From a virus, in the IMG/VR virus record IMGVR_UViG_3300014060_000012, positions 1 through 27,303 of that record: a stretch of 27,303 bases of DNA; one strand, 5' to 3'. The position numbers were made by a program, and so were the translations under genes. Below, piece by piece: positions 1 through 7,151 of the stretch; the stretch's first letter is position 1, and every line of letters starts with the position of its first letter. Under the pieces are notes generated by a model. That model had not been told where the DNA came from. It worked only from the letters and a program-made list of their open reading frames with translations, and ran no database searches.

Positions 1-846
1 TTCCATTAACGCGATCGTTCGACGTAATACGGCCAGATTGGTATCGTTATAGGGAGATATTTTTCCTTCAAATATTTTTCCAGTCTTTCCGAAGCCTAAA
101 AATTTTTGAATTCGAGTGCTAACCGGAATGCTCGCGAGCGAGTTCATTTTCCCCACAAGCGTTATTCTACCGTCTCTAATTGCTTCCCAGGTCAAATGAT
201 AAGCCTCATTATAACGGAGGCCAGCGTAAGCCATGAGAGACCACAAAAAGGCGTAATGCTCATCTGGTGCTGCACTGATGATCGCATCGCATTGTTCTGT
301 GGTCCAGAAACATGTGACCTTCCGGATTATCTTAGGCCGTTTAATTCCACGGAATGGGTCCTTTCCCGGATTGTCCAGCAGAGTATCCCAGAAGCTCCAG
401 AAGGCATGCGCCACTTTAATTACTTCGCCAGCAGTCTTCCCTGAAAATTGACTGGAGAGACCACCCACAAAATCCCCGACCAAAGATGGGGTAATACCCT
501 GGAAGTTGTTTATTTTCCTATTCTGTAAAAAGTCTGCGAACTTCCGGAGACGCGATTCGTAGGCAAGGAAGGTCAGAGAGCCCGCGCCTTTCGATGCCTC
601 CACCGACACAAGCCATTTGCGCGCCGCCACAGATAATTCTACAGGGGCGTCTGTAGGAGTGTCGCTGAGGCCGGTATTTTTCCTGAGCCATTGTGTTTCC
701 AGCCAGGCGTGGGCTTTGAATTTACTCGACGTTTTTAGAGAAACATAGTGAACAGAACGACCGTCGTTGATGCGGCCGTACCATGTCGGATTACCTCTAT
801 TTTTGTTTCGCTGAGCGATAGAAAATGTTATTTTTACACTATTCAT
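1..846 (-). CDS. int: Tyrosine recombinase / phage integrase, C-terminus cut by the window edge
   Basis: Site-specific recombinase that would catalyse integration and excision at the adjacent att site. An ATG at 846-844 opens a frame that stays open for 282 codons to the left edge with no stop. Residues about 70-170 look like the helical core-binding (SAM-like) domain. The catalytic domain begins near 182. Box I reads AYAGLRYNEAYHLTW, giving catalytic Arg211, and a beta-hairpin lysine follows at Lys233 (VGKMNS). The remaining active-site residues (His-x-x-Arg, His/Trp and the Tyr nucleophile) would lie outside the window, so activity cannot be judged. It is transcribed away from the att region and separated from the late operon by a terminator at 989-1018. 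The family call is sure; the subfamily is not known. Confidence 0.93.
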   Translation of the reverse strand, partial: MNSVKITFSIAQRNKNRGNPTWYGRINDGRSVHYVSLKTSSKFKAHAWLETQWLRKNTGLSDTPTDAPVELSVAARKWLVSVEASKGAGSLTFLAYESRLRKFADFLQNRKINNFQGITPSLVGDFVGGLSSQFSGKTAGEVIKVAHAFWSFWDTLLDNPGKDPFRGIKRPKIIRKVTCFWTTEQCDAIISAAPDEHYAFLWSLMAYAGLRYNEAYHLTWEAIRDGRITLVGKMNSLASIPVSTRIQKFLGFGKTGKIFEGKISPYNDTNLAVLRRTIALME

Positions 847-855
847 GTTTCGCAA

Positions 856-875
856 TTTAAAGCATTTTTAAAGCA
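856..875. repeat. Two direct copies of TTTAAAGCA, candidate integrase arm-type sites
   Basis: TTTAAAGCA occurs at 856-864 and again at 867-875, 11 bp apart, which is about one helical turn. A third copy lies at 1120-1128 on the other side of the tRNA-derived core. Direct repeats on both sides of a core, close to the int gene, are the known layout of arm-type integrase sites. The motif is short and AT-rich, so chance is possible. Confidence 0.4.
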
Positions 876-910
876 TAGGTTACCCGCAACTTTTGGCTTT
901 TGATGACATT

Positions 911-928
911 TGACAATATTTTGTAACA
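911..928. promoter_or_regulatory. Degenerate palindrome upstream of integrase, possible relative of the late operator
   Basis: TGACAATATTTTGTAACA is an imperfect inverted repeat resembling the TGACAAAWTTTGTCA palindrome of the late operon. It sits about 65 bp upstream of the integrase start codon. The match is weak and AT-rich, so it is listed only as a candidate. Confidence 0.2.
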
Positions 929-988
929 CTTTATTTATTCAAAAATCACATTGAGGGAAAGTCGCGGAACCCTTGCCCTGCAAAGGAA

Positions 989-1018
989 AACCCCGCCAGT
1001 GGTTGTACTGACGGGGTT
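989..1018 (-). terminator. Rho-independent terminator after the att site (end of late operon)
   Basis: On the minus strand, AACCCCGTCAGT pairs with ACTGGCGGGGTT: a 12-bp stem with one G-U wobble and a 6-base loop, followed by TTTTCCTTT. It lies 3' of the tRNA fragment and upstream of the integrase, so it would stop late-operon transcription before int. If the tRNA is restored on integration, it could also end the tRNA transcript. The stem closely resembles the terminator at 22668-22695. Confidence 0.85.
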
Positions 1019-1022
1019 TAAG

Positions 1023-1069
1023 TGGGCCCTTCCGGACTTGAACCGGAAACCGACGGGTTATGAGTCCGT
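1023..1069 (-). other. attP: attP core: 3' half of a tRNA-Met(CAT) gene
   Basis: Read on the minus strand, 1069-1023 forms the anticodon arm (loop CTCATAA, anticodon CAT at 1062-1060), a 5-base variable loop, a perfect T-arm (TCCGG, loop TTCAAGT, CCGGA), the acceptor 3' strand AGGGCCC and discriminator A. No 3' CCA is encoded. Upstream there is no D-arm and no 5' acceptor strand able to pair with AGGGCCC, so this is a half gene. The anticodon stem has an A-C mismatch at its last pair (A1065 with C1057), which suggests identity with the host gene begins in the anticodon loop. Phages that integrate in tRNA genes carry exactly such a 3' half to restore the gene. Confidence 0.85.
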
Positions 1070-1119
1070 GGCTATTTTAACGTCCTTAAAAATCAATGAG
1101 TTACAGGATTTGAGGTGTT

Positions 1120-1128
1120 TTTAAAGCA
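1120..1128. repeat. Third TTTAAAGCA copy, candidate arm-type site on the other side of the att core
   Basis: Same 9-mer and same orientation as the pair at 856-875. It lies 51 bp beyond the tRNA-derived core, on the side facing the late genes. Assignment as an arm-type site is inference. Confidence 0.35.
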
Positions 1129-1166
1129 CTAGATCATTTCAGATACATTTTTTTACAAAAAATTAC

Positions 1167-1823
1167 TCAAAATCGAACTATAACCCCGCCGCGCACCTCA
1201 AAATCAAACCCATTTCCAGAAATACCTTCGTTTTTGACTAGTCCACTGACAGAAATAATAGACCAATCCATCCCGACACCCCCGCCAAGTTCAAGATTTC
1301 TCGCTGTGATTTCCGAGTCCTGGTAATCAGCATAGCCATTCACCGAAAAAAATTCCCCAACAGGCACCTTCACGGCGGCCGTAAATCCAGGGTCCAGACT
1401 TTTATCTGTGTATGTCTCGAGTAATAAATATCCTCGTTTCACATGGCCGGATGAATTGGACCGCACAATTTGCAATGTATCACGGACATGGACATAGGTC
1501 GTATCCCTATGCACTTTGGTCAAGTAAAGAGTGTCCGATTGAGCGGCCATGCTGTCCAGCGTCGTTGTTAAATTTCCGAGGGTATCATGTACAGTCACCC
1601 TCCGAATTTTCACGCTTATTTGACTCCTACGCATTAAAGCCAGAGAATCGCGGAGCTGACGGATAGCCACACTGTCCGTTACCGAAACTATTTTTTCAGT
1701 CGTCACCACTCGTGGCTGGGTATCCGCTGGCCAGAAGACCCACGCAACCACCGTGGCCACGGCAATTCCGACAAGTAAAAAAAGCCACCGGAAGTTTCCA
1801 ATGATTTTAATTAACAAGCTCAT
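1167..1823 (-). CDS. Spanin-like envelope protein (N-terminal TM, C-terminal beta region ending in Phe)
   Basis: 218 residues, last gene of the late operon, directly after the endolysin, where lysis cassettes usually carry spanins. Residues about 11-31 form one transmembrane helix (FRWLFLLVGIAVATVVAWVF). About 35-130 are charged and polar with repeated DT/DTL motifs and could span the periplasm. The last ~75 residues alternate polar and hydrophobic positions, with glycines, and end in VIVRF. A terminal Phe in a beta-rich end is the classic outer-membrane beta-signal. The start at 1823 has an AGGAGA ribosome site. The topology (inner-membrane helix plus outer-membrane beta domain) would do a spanin's job in one chain, but there is no lipobox and no recognised homology. 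Function is inferred from place and architecture. Confidence 0.5.
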   Translation of the reverse strand: MSLLIKIIGNFRWLFLLVGIAVATVVAWVFWPADTQPRVVTTEKIVSVTDSVAIRQLRDSLALMRRSQISVKIRRVTVHDTLGNLTTTLDSMAAQSDTLYLTKVHRDTTYVHVRDTLQIVRSNSSGHVKRGYLLLETYTDKSLDPGFTAAVKVPVGEFFSVNGYADYQDSEITARNLELGGGVGMDWSIISVSGLVKNEGISGNGFDFEVRGGVIVRF

Positions 1824-1831
1824 TTTTTCTC

Positions 1832-2308
1832 CTAGGCGGCCATTGAATTAGCGTTTTCAAGATATAGTTCCATTTCCATAGTCCGTCGTTTTACAAGCCC
1901 GCGGAGCACTCGCCCGCGAGATTTATTCCATTTTGGAAACTCAGCGGCTGCTTCATCCATAAGACCAGCATTTATTTTTTTCAGCAGTCGGCTACCCGCA
2001 AATGCCGAAATTCCAACGTTGTAGACGAATGAAACAAGCGCGTCGAATTGATTTTGTGTCAAGATTACATCCACCAAGCCGTATATCTGATTCCCCATTT
2101 CTGTGGCCACGCGTTCCATCAGTGCTTCTGCGGTTTCTTGTGTTATCGATTTGTCCGATAGTTTAACGAGTGTTCCATCCAAATAATAAGTGCTTCCATA
2201 TCCTATCGTCGGTACACCGGCAGGACATAGATAAGGGTAAGTTCTAAGAGTCTCCCAAAAGCGAATAATGCTAAAAGCACCTTCAGATGGAACCATAAAA
2301 TTAGGCAT
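1832..2308 (-). CDS. Endolysin, GH24 (T4/P22/R21-type) lysozyme
   Basis: Muramidase that cleaves the peptidoglycan glycan backbone at lysis. From the ATG at 2308 it has 158 residues. The family core reads FWETLRTYPYLCPAGVPTIG: Glu19 is the general acid, Thr33 the conserved Thr, and Cys28 stands where T4 lysozyme has Asp20. Cys at this place is known in R21/P22-type members. Further family marks are LTQNQFDALVSFVYNVG and GLVKRR near the C-terminus. No signal peptide or SAR helix is obvious, so export would need a holin. The ATG overlaps the stop of the holin-like gene (ATGCCTAA). GTG at 2323 and ATG at 2296 are alternative starts; 2296 would fit family length equally well. Confidence 0.92.
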   Translation of the reverse strand: MPNFMVPSEGAFSIIRFWETLRTYPYLCPAGVPTIGYGSTYYLDGTLVKLSDKSITQETAEALMERVATEMGNQIYGLVDVILTQNQFDALVSFVYNVGISAFAGSRLLKKINAGLMDEAAAEFPKWNKSRGRVLRGLVKRRTMEMELYLENANSMAA

Positions 2309-2591
2309 CGGGGCTATCCACACTCGCTGTTTTCTGTGACTGTTGCGCCGTCTTCGCTTTTTCCACTACAGTTCGGGCAACGCCCACAATTTTAGTGCCC
2401 CCATTAAAACCTAATAGCCCGTAAAATGCGTCCAACATTGAGTCCGGAACAACTACTGTAGGTTTAAAAAATCCAATAGTCCATATCACAATCATGAGTA
2501 TAAAAATGGTGAGCAGCATCAAACAGCCCTTTGAGAGCTTATTATTTTCATACAACAGAGCATATTTTATTTGTCTTAAATTTTCGAGCAT
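2301..2591 (-). CDS. Holin-like small membrane protein
   Basis: 96 residues. One clear transmembrane helix at about 24-42 (LMLLTIFILMIVIWTIGFF), a second weakly hydrophobic stretch at about 50-72, and a basic/polar tail. It lies immediately upstream of, and overlaps, the endolysin, the standard place for a holin, which would form the membrane lesion that releases the endolysin. The start at 2591 is preceded by AAGG. I recognise no specific holin family; the 156-residue membrane protein next door is the competing candidate. Confidence 0.55.
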   Translation of the reverse strand: MLENLRQIKYALLYENNKLSKGCLMLLTIFILMIVIWTIGFFKPTVVVPDSMLDAFYGLLGFNGGTKIVGVARTVVEKAKTAQQSQKTASVDSPDA

Positions 2592-2599
2592 ATTATTCC

Positions 2600-3070
2600 T
2601 TAAGTCATTGCGCCTTTTAATCGAGAAGAAACGAATAGTCCACTGGAGTGATTCTCTAAATGCTCGTCAATACGTCCATGACATTCACGGACGCCTTTAG
2701 CGAAAGTTTCGTTGACATTTTTGAATTGCTGTTCCTGCCTCTCAAAATTGTCATCGACTCGTTTTGTTAGGTCTTTCAACTGATGGTTCATAACAGAGAT
2801 ATTAGCATTGATCGGAGATATCACCTCGATTAAATCGGCCTTAGTTATCATCTTTCCAGGGCCGCCGCCATTTGGACTTTTTTCATCATTTTCTTTTTTC
2901 AGCTTGAGAATTTTATAAAGAAGGAAAACAACAGTTGCTGTAGTAAGCAAAATAACCACAACTAAAATCACAAGCAGAAACGCATAATATTCAGTCCCAC
3001 TTTTTTCCATGCCGCTTTGAGCGATAACACTGGCAGTTGTCTTGGCATTTTCCGCTATCATTGAATTCAT
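2600..3070 (-). CDS. Single-pass membrane protein with coiled-coil-like tail, lysis region
   Basis: 156 residues from the ATG at 3070, which has a strong GGAGG site 7 bases upstream; an upstream in-frame TTG at 3088 is unlikely. A hydrophobic helix at about residues 30-53 (AFLLVILVVVILLTTATVVF) is followed by a lysine-rich segment (YKILKLKKENDEK). A helical region after about 75 has heptad-like spacing (VMNHQLKDLTKRVDDNFERQEQ). It sits between the tail fibre and the holin-like gene. It could be a second holin, an antiholin or the helical inner-membrane part of a spanin pair. No family recognised. Confidence 0.5.
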   Translation of the reverse strand: MNSMIAENAKTTASVIAQSGMEKSGTEYYAFLLVILVVVILLTTATVVFLLYKILKLKKENDEKSPNGGGPGKMITKADLIEVISPINANISVMNHQLKDLTKRVDDNFERQEQQFKNVNETFAKGVRECHGRIDEHLENHSSGLFVSSRLKGAMT

Positions 3071-3084
3071 TTTTATTCCTCCAA

Positions 3085-4242
3085 TCAATCGACTTTAAAA
3101 ACCGCGTGCGCGCCAGCTGAAGATGGATAAGCAATAAATTCTGCAACACAACCCCAATCAAGACTGAATGATTTATTTACTTCTGATCCGCCAGTGCTCA
3201 GACATTTTGCGTTTAAAGTAATTGCGCTGCCGCCAACGTTTCCAACAAGGAATCGTTCACCATACGGCAAGCCTAAACTACTCACTACCGTTGTGAGATC
3301 GATAGGCGATGAATCAGCCGTATAAATGACAGGAGTCTTTAATCCGCATGACGCGACATTTGCTGGAGCAGATGCCGTTTTGGTTGCGACACCAGACGAA
3401 AAATTTCCGCTATCACCAGCTACAGCACCCACAGCCGTAAGGCTTGCAGCGCTTGCAGCTCCCGTCACTGTTAGCGTTCCACCAACAGTCGCATTTCCGA
3501 CGACCAACAACTGCCACAAAATCCACAAACCAGTGGAGTGATTAAAAGATCCCATATTTGTTGTTAACGCGTCGTCACTAAAAAATAAAAAATCCGAAGA
3601 CACACTCACATCTTTTTGGACATAAAGATGTTTTAGCAAGGTGATTCCGGAAGAAAGTGCTGTTAAGATTCCAGTCACTTCAAGATCTGTAGTGTTTAAT
3701 TTGGTTGCAATTAATGATTTTAAAATTGAAATCGAGTCATCTGAAGAAGATGGGATGCTGTAAGATTTTGCAACAAGTCCATCAGAATCAAATACAACAA
3801 ATAAAAGGTTTCCCCGGTAGATGGGGACACTTGTATCCTCAGCATGTGTGAATGTGCATGACGTGACGGATTCCCCAGCGACTTCCCATTTTGGGCAAAC
3901 AACCATAATAGAGTTCTTGATCGTTTGACCGGTGTAAAGCATTGTGTCGTACCATCCACCAGCGATCACAACGGCGTTTCGCGTCCAGGAAGAAACCTCA
4001 ATCGCAGCAGAAGACATCAAAAATGTTTTCCAAACGATTTCCGATTTCAAAGCCAAAACTTTTGAAAGTTGGTCATCAATTGAAATTGATGGAGTCACGC
4101 CGGCTGCCGTCAAAATTGCAAGCAGCTCTCGCTGGATTGTGTTGAACCAGCTAGCATTTAATTCTGTTGCTTTTTGGCCTGTAGCTGGATTTCCATCGGC
4201 GAATTCGCCGCCAACAGCCGTGCTCGTATTTATTTTGTGCAT
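3085..4242 (-). CDS. Tail fibre protein
   Basis: 385 residues. The N-terminus has the familiar fibre opening in which a G/E-F-x-D-G-NPATGQKATELNASWFN stretch is followed by an IQREL helix. It is seen at the baseplate-proximal end of many Mu/P2-type fibres. The middle (about 240-290) is low-complexity, rich in T, V, G, S and A, as expected for a trimeric fibre shaft (GNATVGGTLTVTGAASAA). The C-terminal ~90 residues form a compact beta-rich tip, probably the receptor-binding part. It lies downstream of the baseplate genes and upstream of lysis. No separate fibre-assembly chaperone gene was seen. An AAGGA site precedes the ATG. Confidence 0.8.
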   Translation of the reverse strand: MHKINTSTAVGGEFADGNPATGQKATELNASWFNTIQRELLAILTAAGVTPSISIDDQLSKVLALKSEIVWKTFLMSSAAIEVSSWTRNAVVIAGGWYDTMLYTGQTIKNSIMVVCPKWEVAGESVTSCTFTHAEDTSVPIYRGNLLFVVFDSDGLVAKSYSIPSSSDDSISILKSLIATKLNTTDLEVTGILTALSSGITLLKHLYVQKDVSVSSDFLFFSDDALTTNMGSFNHSTGLWILWQLLVVGNATVGGTLTVTGAASAASLTAVGAVAGDSGNFSSGVATKTASAPANVASCGLKTPVIYTADSSPIDLTTVVSSLGLPYGERFLVGNVGGSAITLNAKCLSTGGSEVNKSFSLDWGCVAEFIAYPSSAGAHAVFKVD

Positions 4243-4279
4243 TTGTCAATTTCCTTTAGTTTGAGAAACACGTTTTTTC

Positions 4280-4807
4280 TCATGATTCCACCGATAAAAA
4301 AACTTTATTTGAATTTGCAGGACAAACAGCAGTAGGATTATTTCCTAGACTCCAATCTGGACAAGCCCTGCAAACGCTTGTACCATTAAGAAACTTAGCT
4401 GAGGCGTAGCGTTCGCCGATGCTGAAAAAGTATGTCACGCCAGCGGTTAAAACGGGAAGTGTGGTGTAGGTCTTTTTATGAGTGTATTTTGTGTATGAGC
4501 TTAAAACGGATCCCGCCGTGACGGTTATTCCAGTGGTGGTTTGCCCAACGGAATTAGCCACTGGTACACCAACGAAATCAGACCCGCTTGCTGTTTTTAC
4601 ATAAATGCCATACGAATAATTGGTGTCTTTCGTACTACTATTCAGAACCATTGAAAATGATTTCACAGACATATTTGTGGATGGAGTAAACTCCACCATA
4701 AATCCCGAATCACTCGCAGGTTTTTCGGTCCACGATTCTTGAGCCACAGGGGTAGAGCCCTGTGTACTTTTTAGCATTATAGATCTTCTGGTGTTTCTTC
4801 TTACCAT
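4280..4807 (-). CDS. Small beta-rich, probably surface or adhesin-like tail protein
   Basis: 175 residues from the ATG at 4807, which lies just past the stop of the GH8 gene; an in-frame ATG at 4777 is equally possible and neither has a strong ribosome site. After a short basic N-terminus, the protein alternates beta-type segments (VEFTPSTNMSVKSFSMVL, YGIYVKTASG, GVTYFFSIG). It ends with a loop holding three cysteines (SVCRACPDWSLGNNPTAVCP). The pattern suggests a jelly-roll or lectin-like domain. Flanked by the glycanase and the tail fibre, so a virion surface role is inferred. I do not recognise the family. Confidence 0.6.
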   Translation of the reverse strand: MVRRNTRRSIMLKSTQGSTPVAQESWTEKPASDSGFMVEFTPSTNMSVKSFSMVLNSSTKDTNYSYGIYVKTASGSDFVGVPVANSVGQTTTGITVTAGSVLSSYTKYTHKKTYTTLPVLTAGVTYFFSIGERYASAKFLNGTSVCRACPDWSLGNNPTAVCPANSNKVFLSVES

Positions 4808-4808
4808 T

Positions 4809-7151
4809 TTAAACCGGCACAACAAGGCCCCAAACACAAACACCATTACGAATAGAGAACTCATAAGTTGAGCCAGCCACAAGCGTTGGGGAACTCGTTA
4901 TCCAGCCTGTAACACCCGTGAAAACGAAATTGGAAACTGTTGCACCAGACGCTATCGAAAGAGAAAATTCAAAACAATCTGATTTTGACGCATCCGAAGG
5001 TAGAGCCAAATTGAAAGCAGTCAAAGCCGTTCCGATATAGTAGACGTCTTTTTCTACAGATAAAGTACTAGTCGAAGAGTCCCATGCGCTAATTCCAGCG
5101 GATGTCTGCATGAACTCCACTAGGTCGCTTTCTTCTTCTGGATTCAATTTAAGATCATTATCGGAATCATTAACCAACAGCCGAACTCTTTTTGCCCCAG
5201 AAGCACTTTCTGGAGGCTCAAAATCAATCACATAACCATGCTTTGCAACTGCTCCCAAGTCCGTCGCGTAACGATTGCATTTATTTGTCATCACAGAAAG
5301 AATAACGCATTTGTAGGCCTGCTTGTAGTAATCAGTGCGCTCATCAGTCAAAGCAAAGCAGGTGTCAATTAATGTCTGGAGTTCTTCCTGTGAAATTGTA
5401 GAACACAACTCAAATGCTGGTAAAATACTCATTAAACCGAGACTATTATTCTCAGTGCCCCAAACCGTAGAAGTAATTCTAAGACTTAGATCGGCTATAG
5501 GAGCAGTTCCTAAGGCACGAACCAATAGCGTGGTATTAGATGCGATAGTTTGAAGATATGATAATAGAGCTGGCTCATAATAAATATTGTATCCTGAAGC
5601 CATATTATCAATTACCCGACACGCCTCATAGCCAAACGCAACAATAGTGCCTGAGCCAATTACTGGTGTGCCATCCTCCGAACACCAGTCACTAGGCAGC
5701 CCATAGCAAGCATGCGCTGTTTGATTAGCCAGCAATAAGGCTAAATTGTCCGTGTATACAGTAGTCCAATCATGAGCCGTGTCGTAAATTTCAAACGTAA
5801 GAAGCGCGGCGGGAATGAAATAGGATGGGTTAAAATAGTCGTGCCAAGCGTCACCTGGGGCAAGCAATACTTTACCACCTGAAGTGGTGTACAAGTCATG
5901 TGCCCAAATTTTGTTTATGACTACTCTTGCAGAAGTCAAATATTTGGGGTCACAGAATTTTTCATAGGCACAAACCAAAGCAAAAGCCATCGCTAGATCA
6001 GCATCTGTTGCACTTCCAGAACCAACGACCGTATGCCCGAAGCCAGAAACTTGCCAGTCCATAAGACCATTAGCGTCTAGATTGTTATTCCAGAAGGCAA
6101 GAAGCCTATCAACTCTTTTTTGATACTTTTCTGAGTCGCCTAAACCCGAAGCAATGACTGCCAATTTGATTCCATACCCCATACCTTCGGAAACAGTAAG
6201 TAGCGGGTCACTATGATTATCGTCAAGCCATTTAATGCGCCCGTATCGAGAGTCTGAACTTTCTACATAATAGGCATCGAACCAGGCGTCAATTTCTTCC
6301 AGGCAGGTATCTTCGTATGTGCTGTCAAGAGTAATGCCTTGAGTCAAAAAGGCGCCAGTACCTTTTAGATATATGCTACTCATTCCAAACGTGATTGTGC
6401 TTTGTTCTGTGTCATATTGGAACGTAACATTTGTTATTCTGTCAGTAGGTATAGTCCTGATTTGCGTTCCTGCGGCCCACGTGGGCTGGGCAAACTGAGA
6501 CCAAAGTACCGTGACTGTGGAATGAGCCCCAGAAGTCGAAGGAAGCGAATAAAACCAATCAGCGCCATCACCACTTTCTTGCGATTGCAAACAAAGTTTT
6601 AATATTTGAGAGCTTGAATAGGTAAGTGTTATTCCTGTGTACGTGGAAATATCTAAAGCGTTTTTAACTGATTGAGCAATTCCATCGTCGTTATAAGTAA
6701 AGTCGAAGCCGACACCAGAATAAGGATATTCACCGGCTGTTGAGTCACCTTGTAATACGCTAGTAACGGATAGACTTTTGTTTACCGTTATATGCTGACT
6801 TATTCCATCATTATCTGGTGTTATTGACGAACCGTATAAATCACAAAAAGCGTACCATCTACCAGGTTGTTTTCCAATTAGACAAGACATCAATTTGTTG
6901 GAAGTAAAATTGGAAAGTAAAGGATCGGTCGATGTTACAGATAGACTTTTTGCAGTATTTAGAGCAGTGCGAAAAGAACCGCTTCTAGCGATAGCACTCA
7001 ACGAAGATGCAAGACTAGTTCTTATTGGGCTGTAAGGTTTCCAACTCTTTTCATTTAAGTTATAGCGATAACGATCACATCCAACACAAGCAAGTTCCCC
7101 GTCTTTTCCGACGTATTTGTTGAGCAGTGTAGTATCATCAAAAGAAATCAT
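4809..7151 (-). CDS. Tail-associated glycanase: CBM11-like carbohydrate-binding domain plus GH8 domain plus fibre-type C-terminus
   Basis: 780 residues. About 90-265 resemble a CBM11/CIA30-like jelly roll (GRWYAFCDLYG, YPYSGVGFDF, DISTYTGITLTY, VTVLWSQFAQPTWA). About 275-630 resemble glycoside hydrolase family 8 (endoglucanase, lichenase, xylanase, chitosanase). The acid motif SEGMGYGIKLAV places the general acid at Glu322; further marks are GLMDWQV (362-368), SATDADLAMAFALV (380-393) and HDYFNPSYFIPAAL (437-450). Where GH8a enzymes read R-x-P-W-R-x-x-x-D-Y, this has RVIDNMASGY (512-521), so the usual base Asp seems absent. It may belong to another GH8 subfamily or be a binding-only protein. 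The last ~80 residues look like a tail-fibre C-terminal domain (LVAGSTYEFSIRNGVCVW). The start overlaps the previous stop (ATGA). No signal peptide, consistent with a virion part. Confidence 0.85.
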   Translation of the reverse strand: MISFDDTTLLNKYVGKDGELACVGCDRYRYNLNEKSWKPYSPIRTSLASSLSAIARSGSFRTALNTAKSLSVTSTDPLLSNFTSNKLMSCLIGKQPGRWYAFCDLYGSSITPDNDGISQHITVNKSLSVTSVLQGDSTAGEYPYSGVGFDFTYNDDGIAQSVKNALDISTYTGITLTYSSSQILKLCLQSQESGDGADWFYSLPSTSGAHSTVTVLWSQFAQPTWAAGTQIRTIPTDRITNVTFQYDTEQSTITFGMSSIYLKGTGAFLTQGITLDSTYEDTCLEEIDAWFDAYYVESSDSRYGRIKWLDDNHSDPLLTVSEGMGYGIKLAVIASGLGDSEKYQKRVDRLLAFWNNNLDANGLMDWQVSGFGHTVVGSGSATDADLAMAFALVCAYEKFCDPKYLTSARVVINKIWAHDLYTTSGGKVLLAPGDAWHDYFNPSYFIPAALLTFEIYDTAHDWTTVYTDNLALLLANQTAHACYGLPSDWCSEDGTPVIGSGTIVAFGYEACRVIDNMASGYNIYYEPALLSYLQTIASNTTLLVRALGTAPIADLSLRITSTVWGTENNSLGLMSILPAFELCSTISQEELQTLIDTCFALTDERTDYYKQAYKCVILSVMTNKCNRYATDLGAVAKHGYVIDFEPPESASGAKRVRLLVNDSDNDLKLNPEEESDLVEFMQTSAGISAWDSSTSTLSVEKDVYYIGTALTAFNLALPSDASKSDCFEFSLSIASGATVSNFVFTGVTGWITSSPTLVAGSTYEFSIRNGVCVWGLVVPV

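Larger units (their letters stand above)
847..1166. other. Non-coding att/terminator region between integrase and late operon
   Basis: A 320-bp stretch without a plausible gene. From right to left it holds a TTTAAAGCA repeat (1120-1128), the 3' half of a tRNA-Met gene (1023-1069), a strong terminator hairpin (989-1018), a degenerate palindrome (911-928) resembling the late-operon operator, and two more TTTAAAGCA repeats (856-875) just before the integrase start. Together these look like a phage attachment region plus integrase upstream region. No excisionase or repressor gene is present. Confidence 0.75.

Noticed and set aside
106-444. 112-codon plus-strand frame
   Set aside because: It is antisense to the open integrase frame, whose recombinase motifs are clear; no ribosome site or domain supports it.
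1023-1095. Complete tRNA gene
   Set aside because: Anticodon and T arms are good, but there is no D-arm or 5' acceptor strand to pair with AGGGCCC, so it is only the 3' half.
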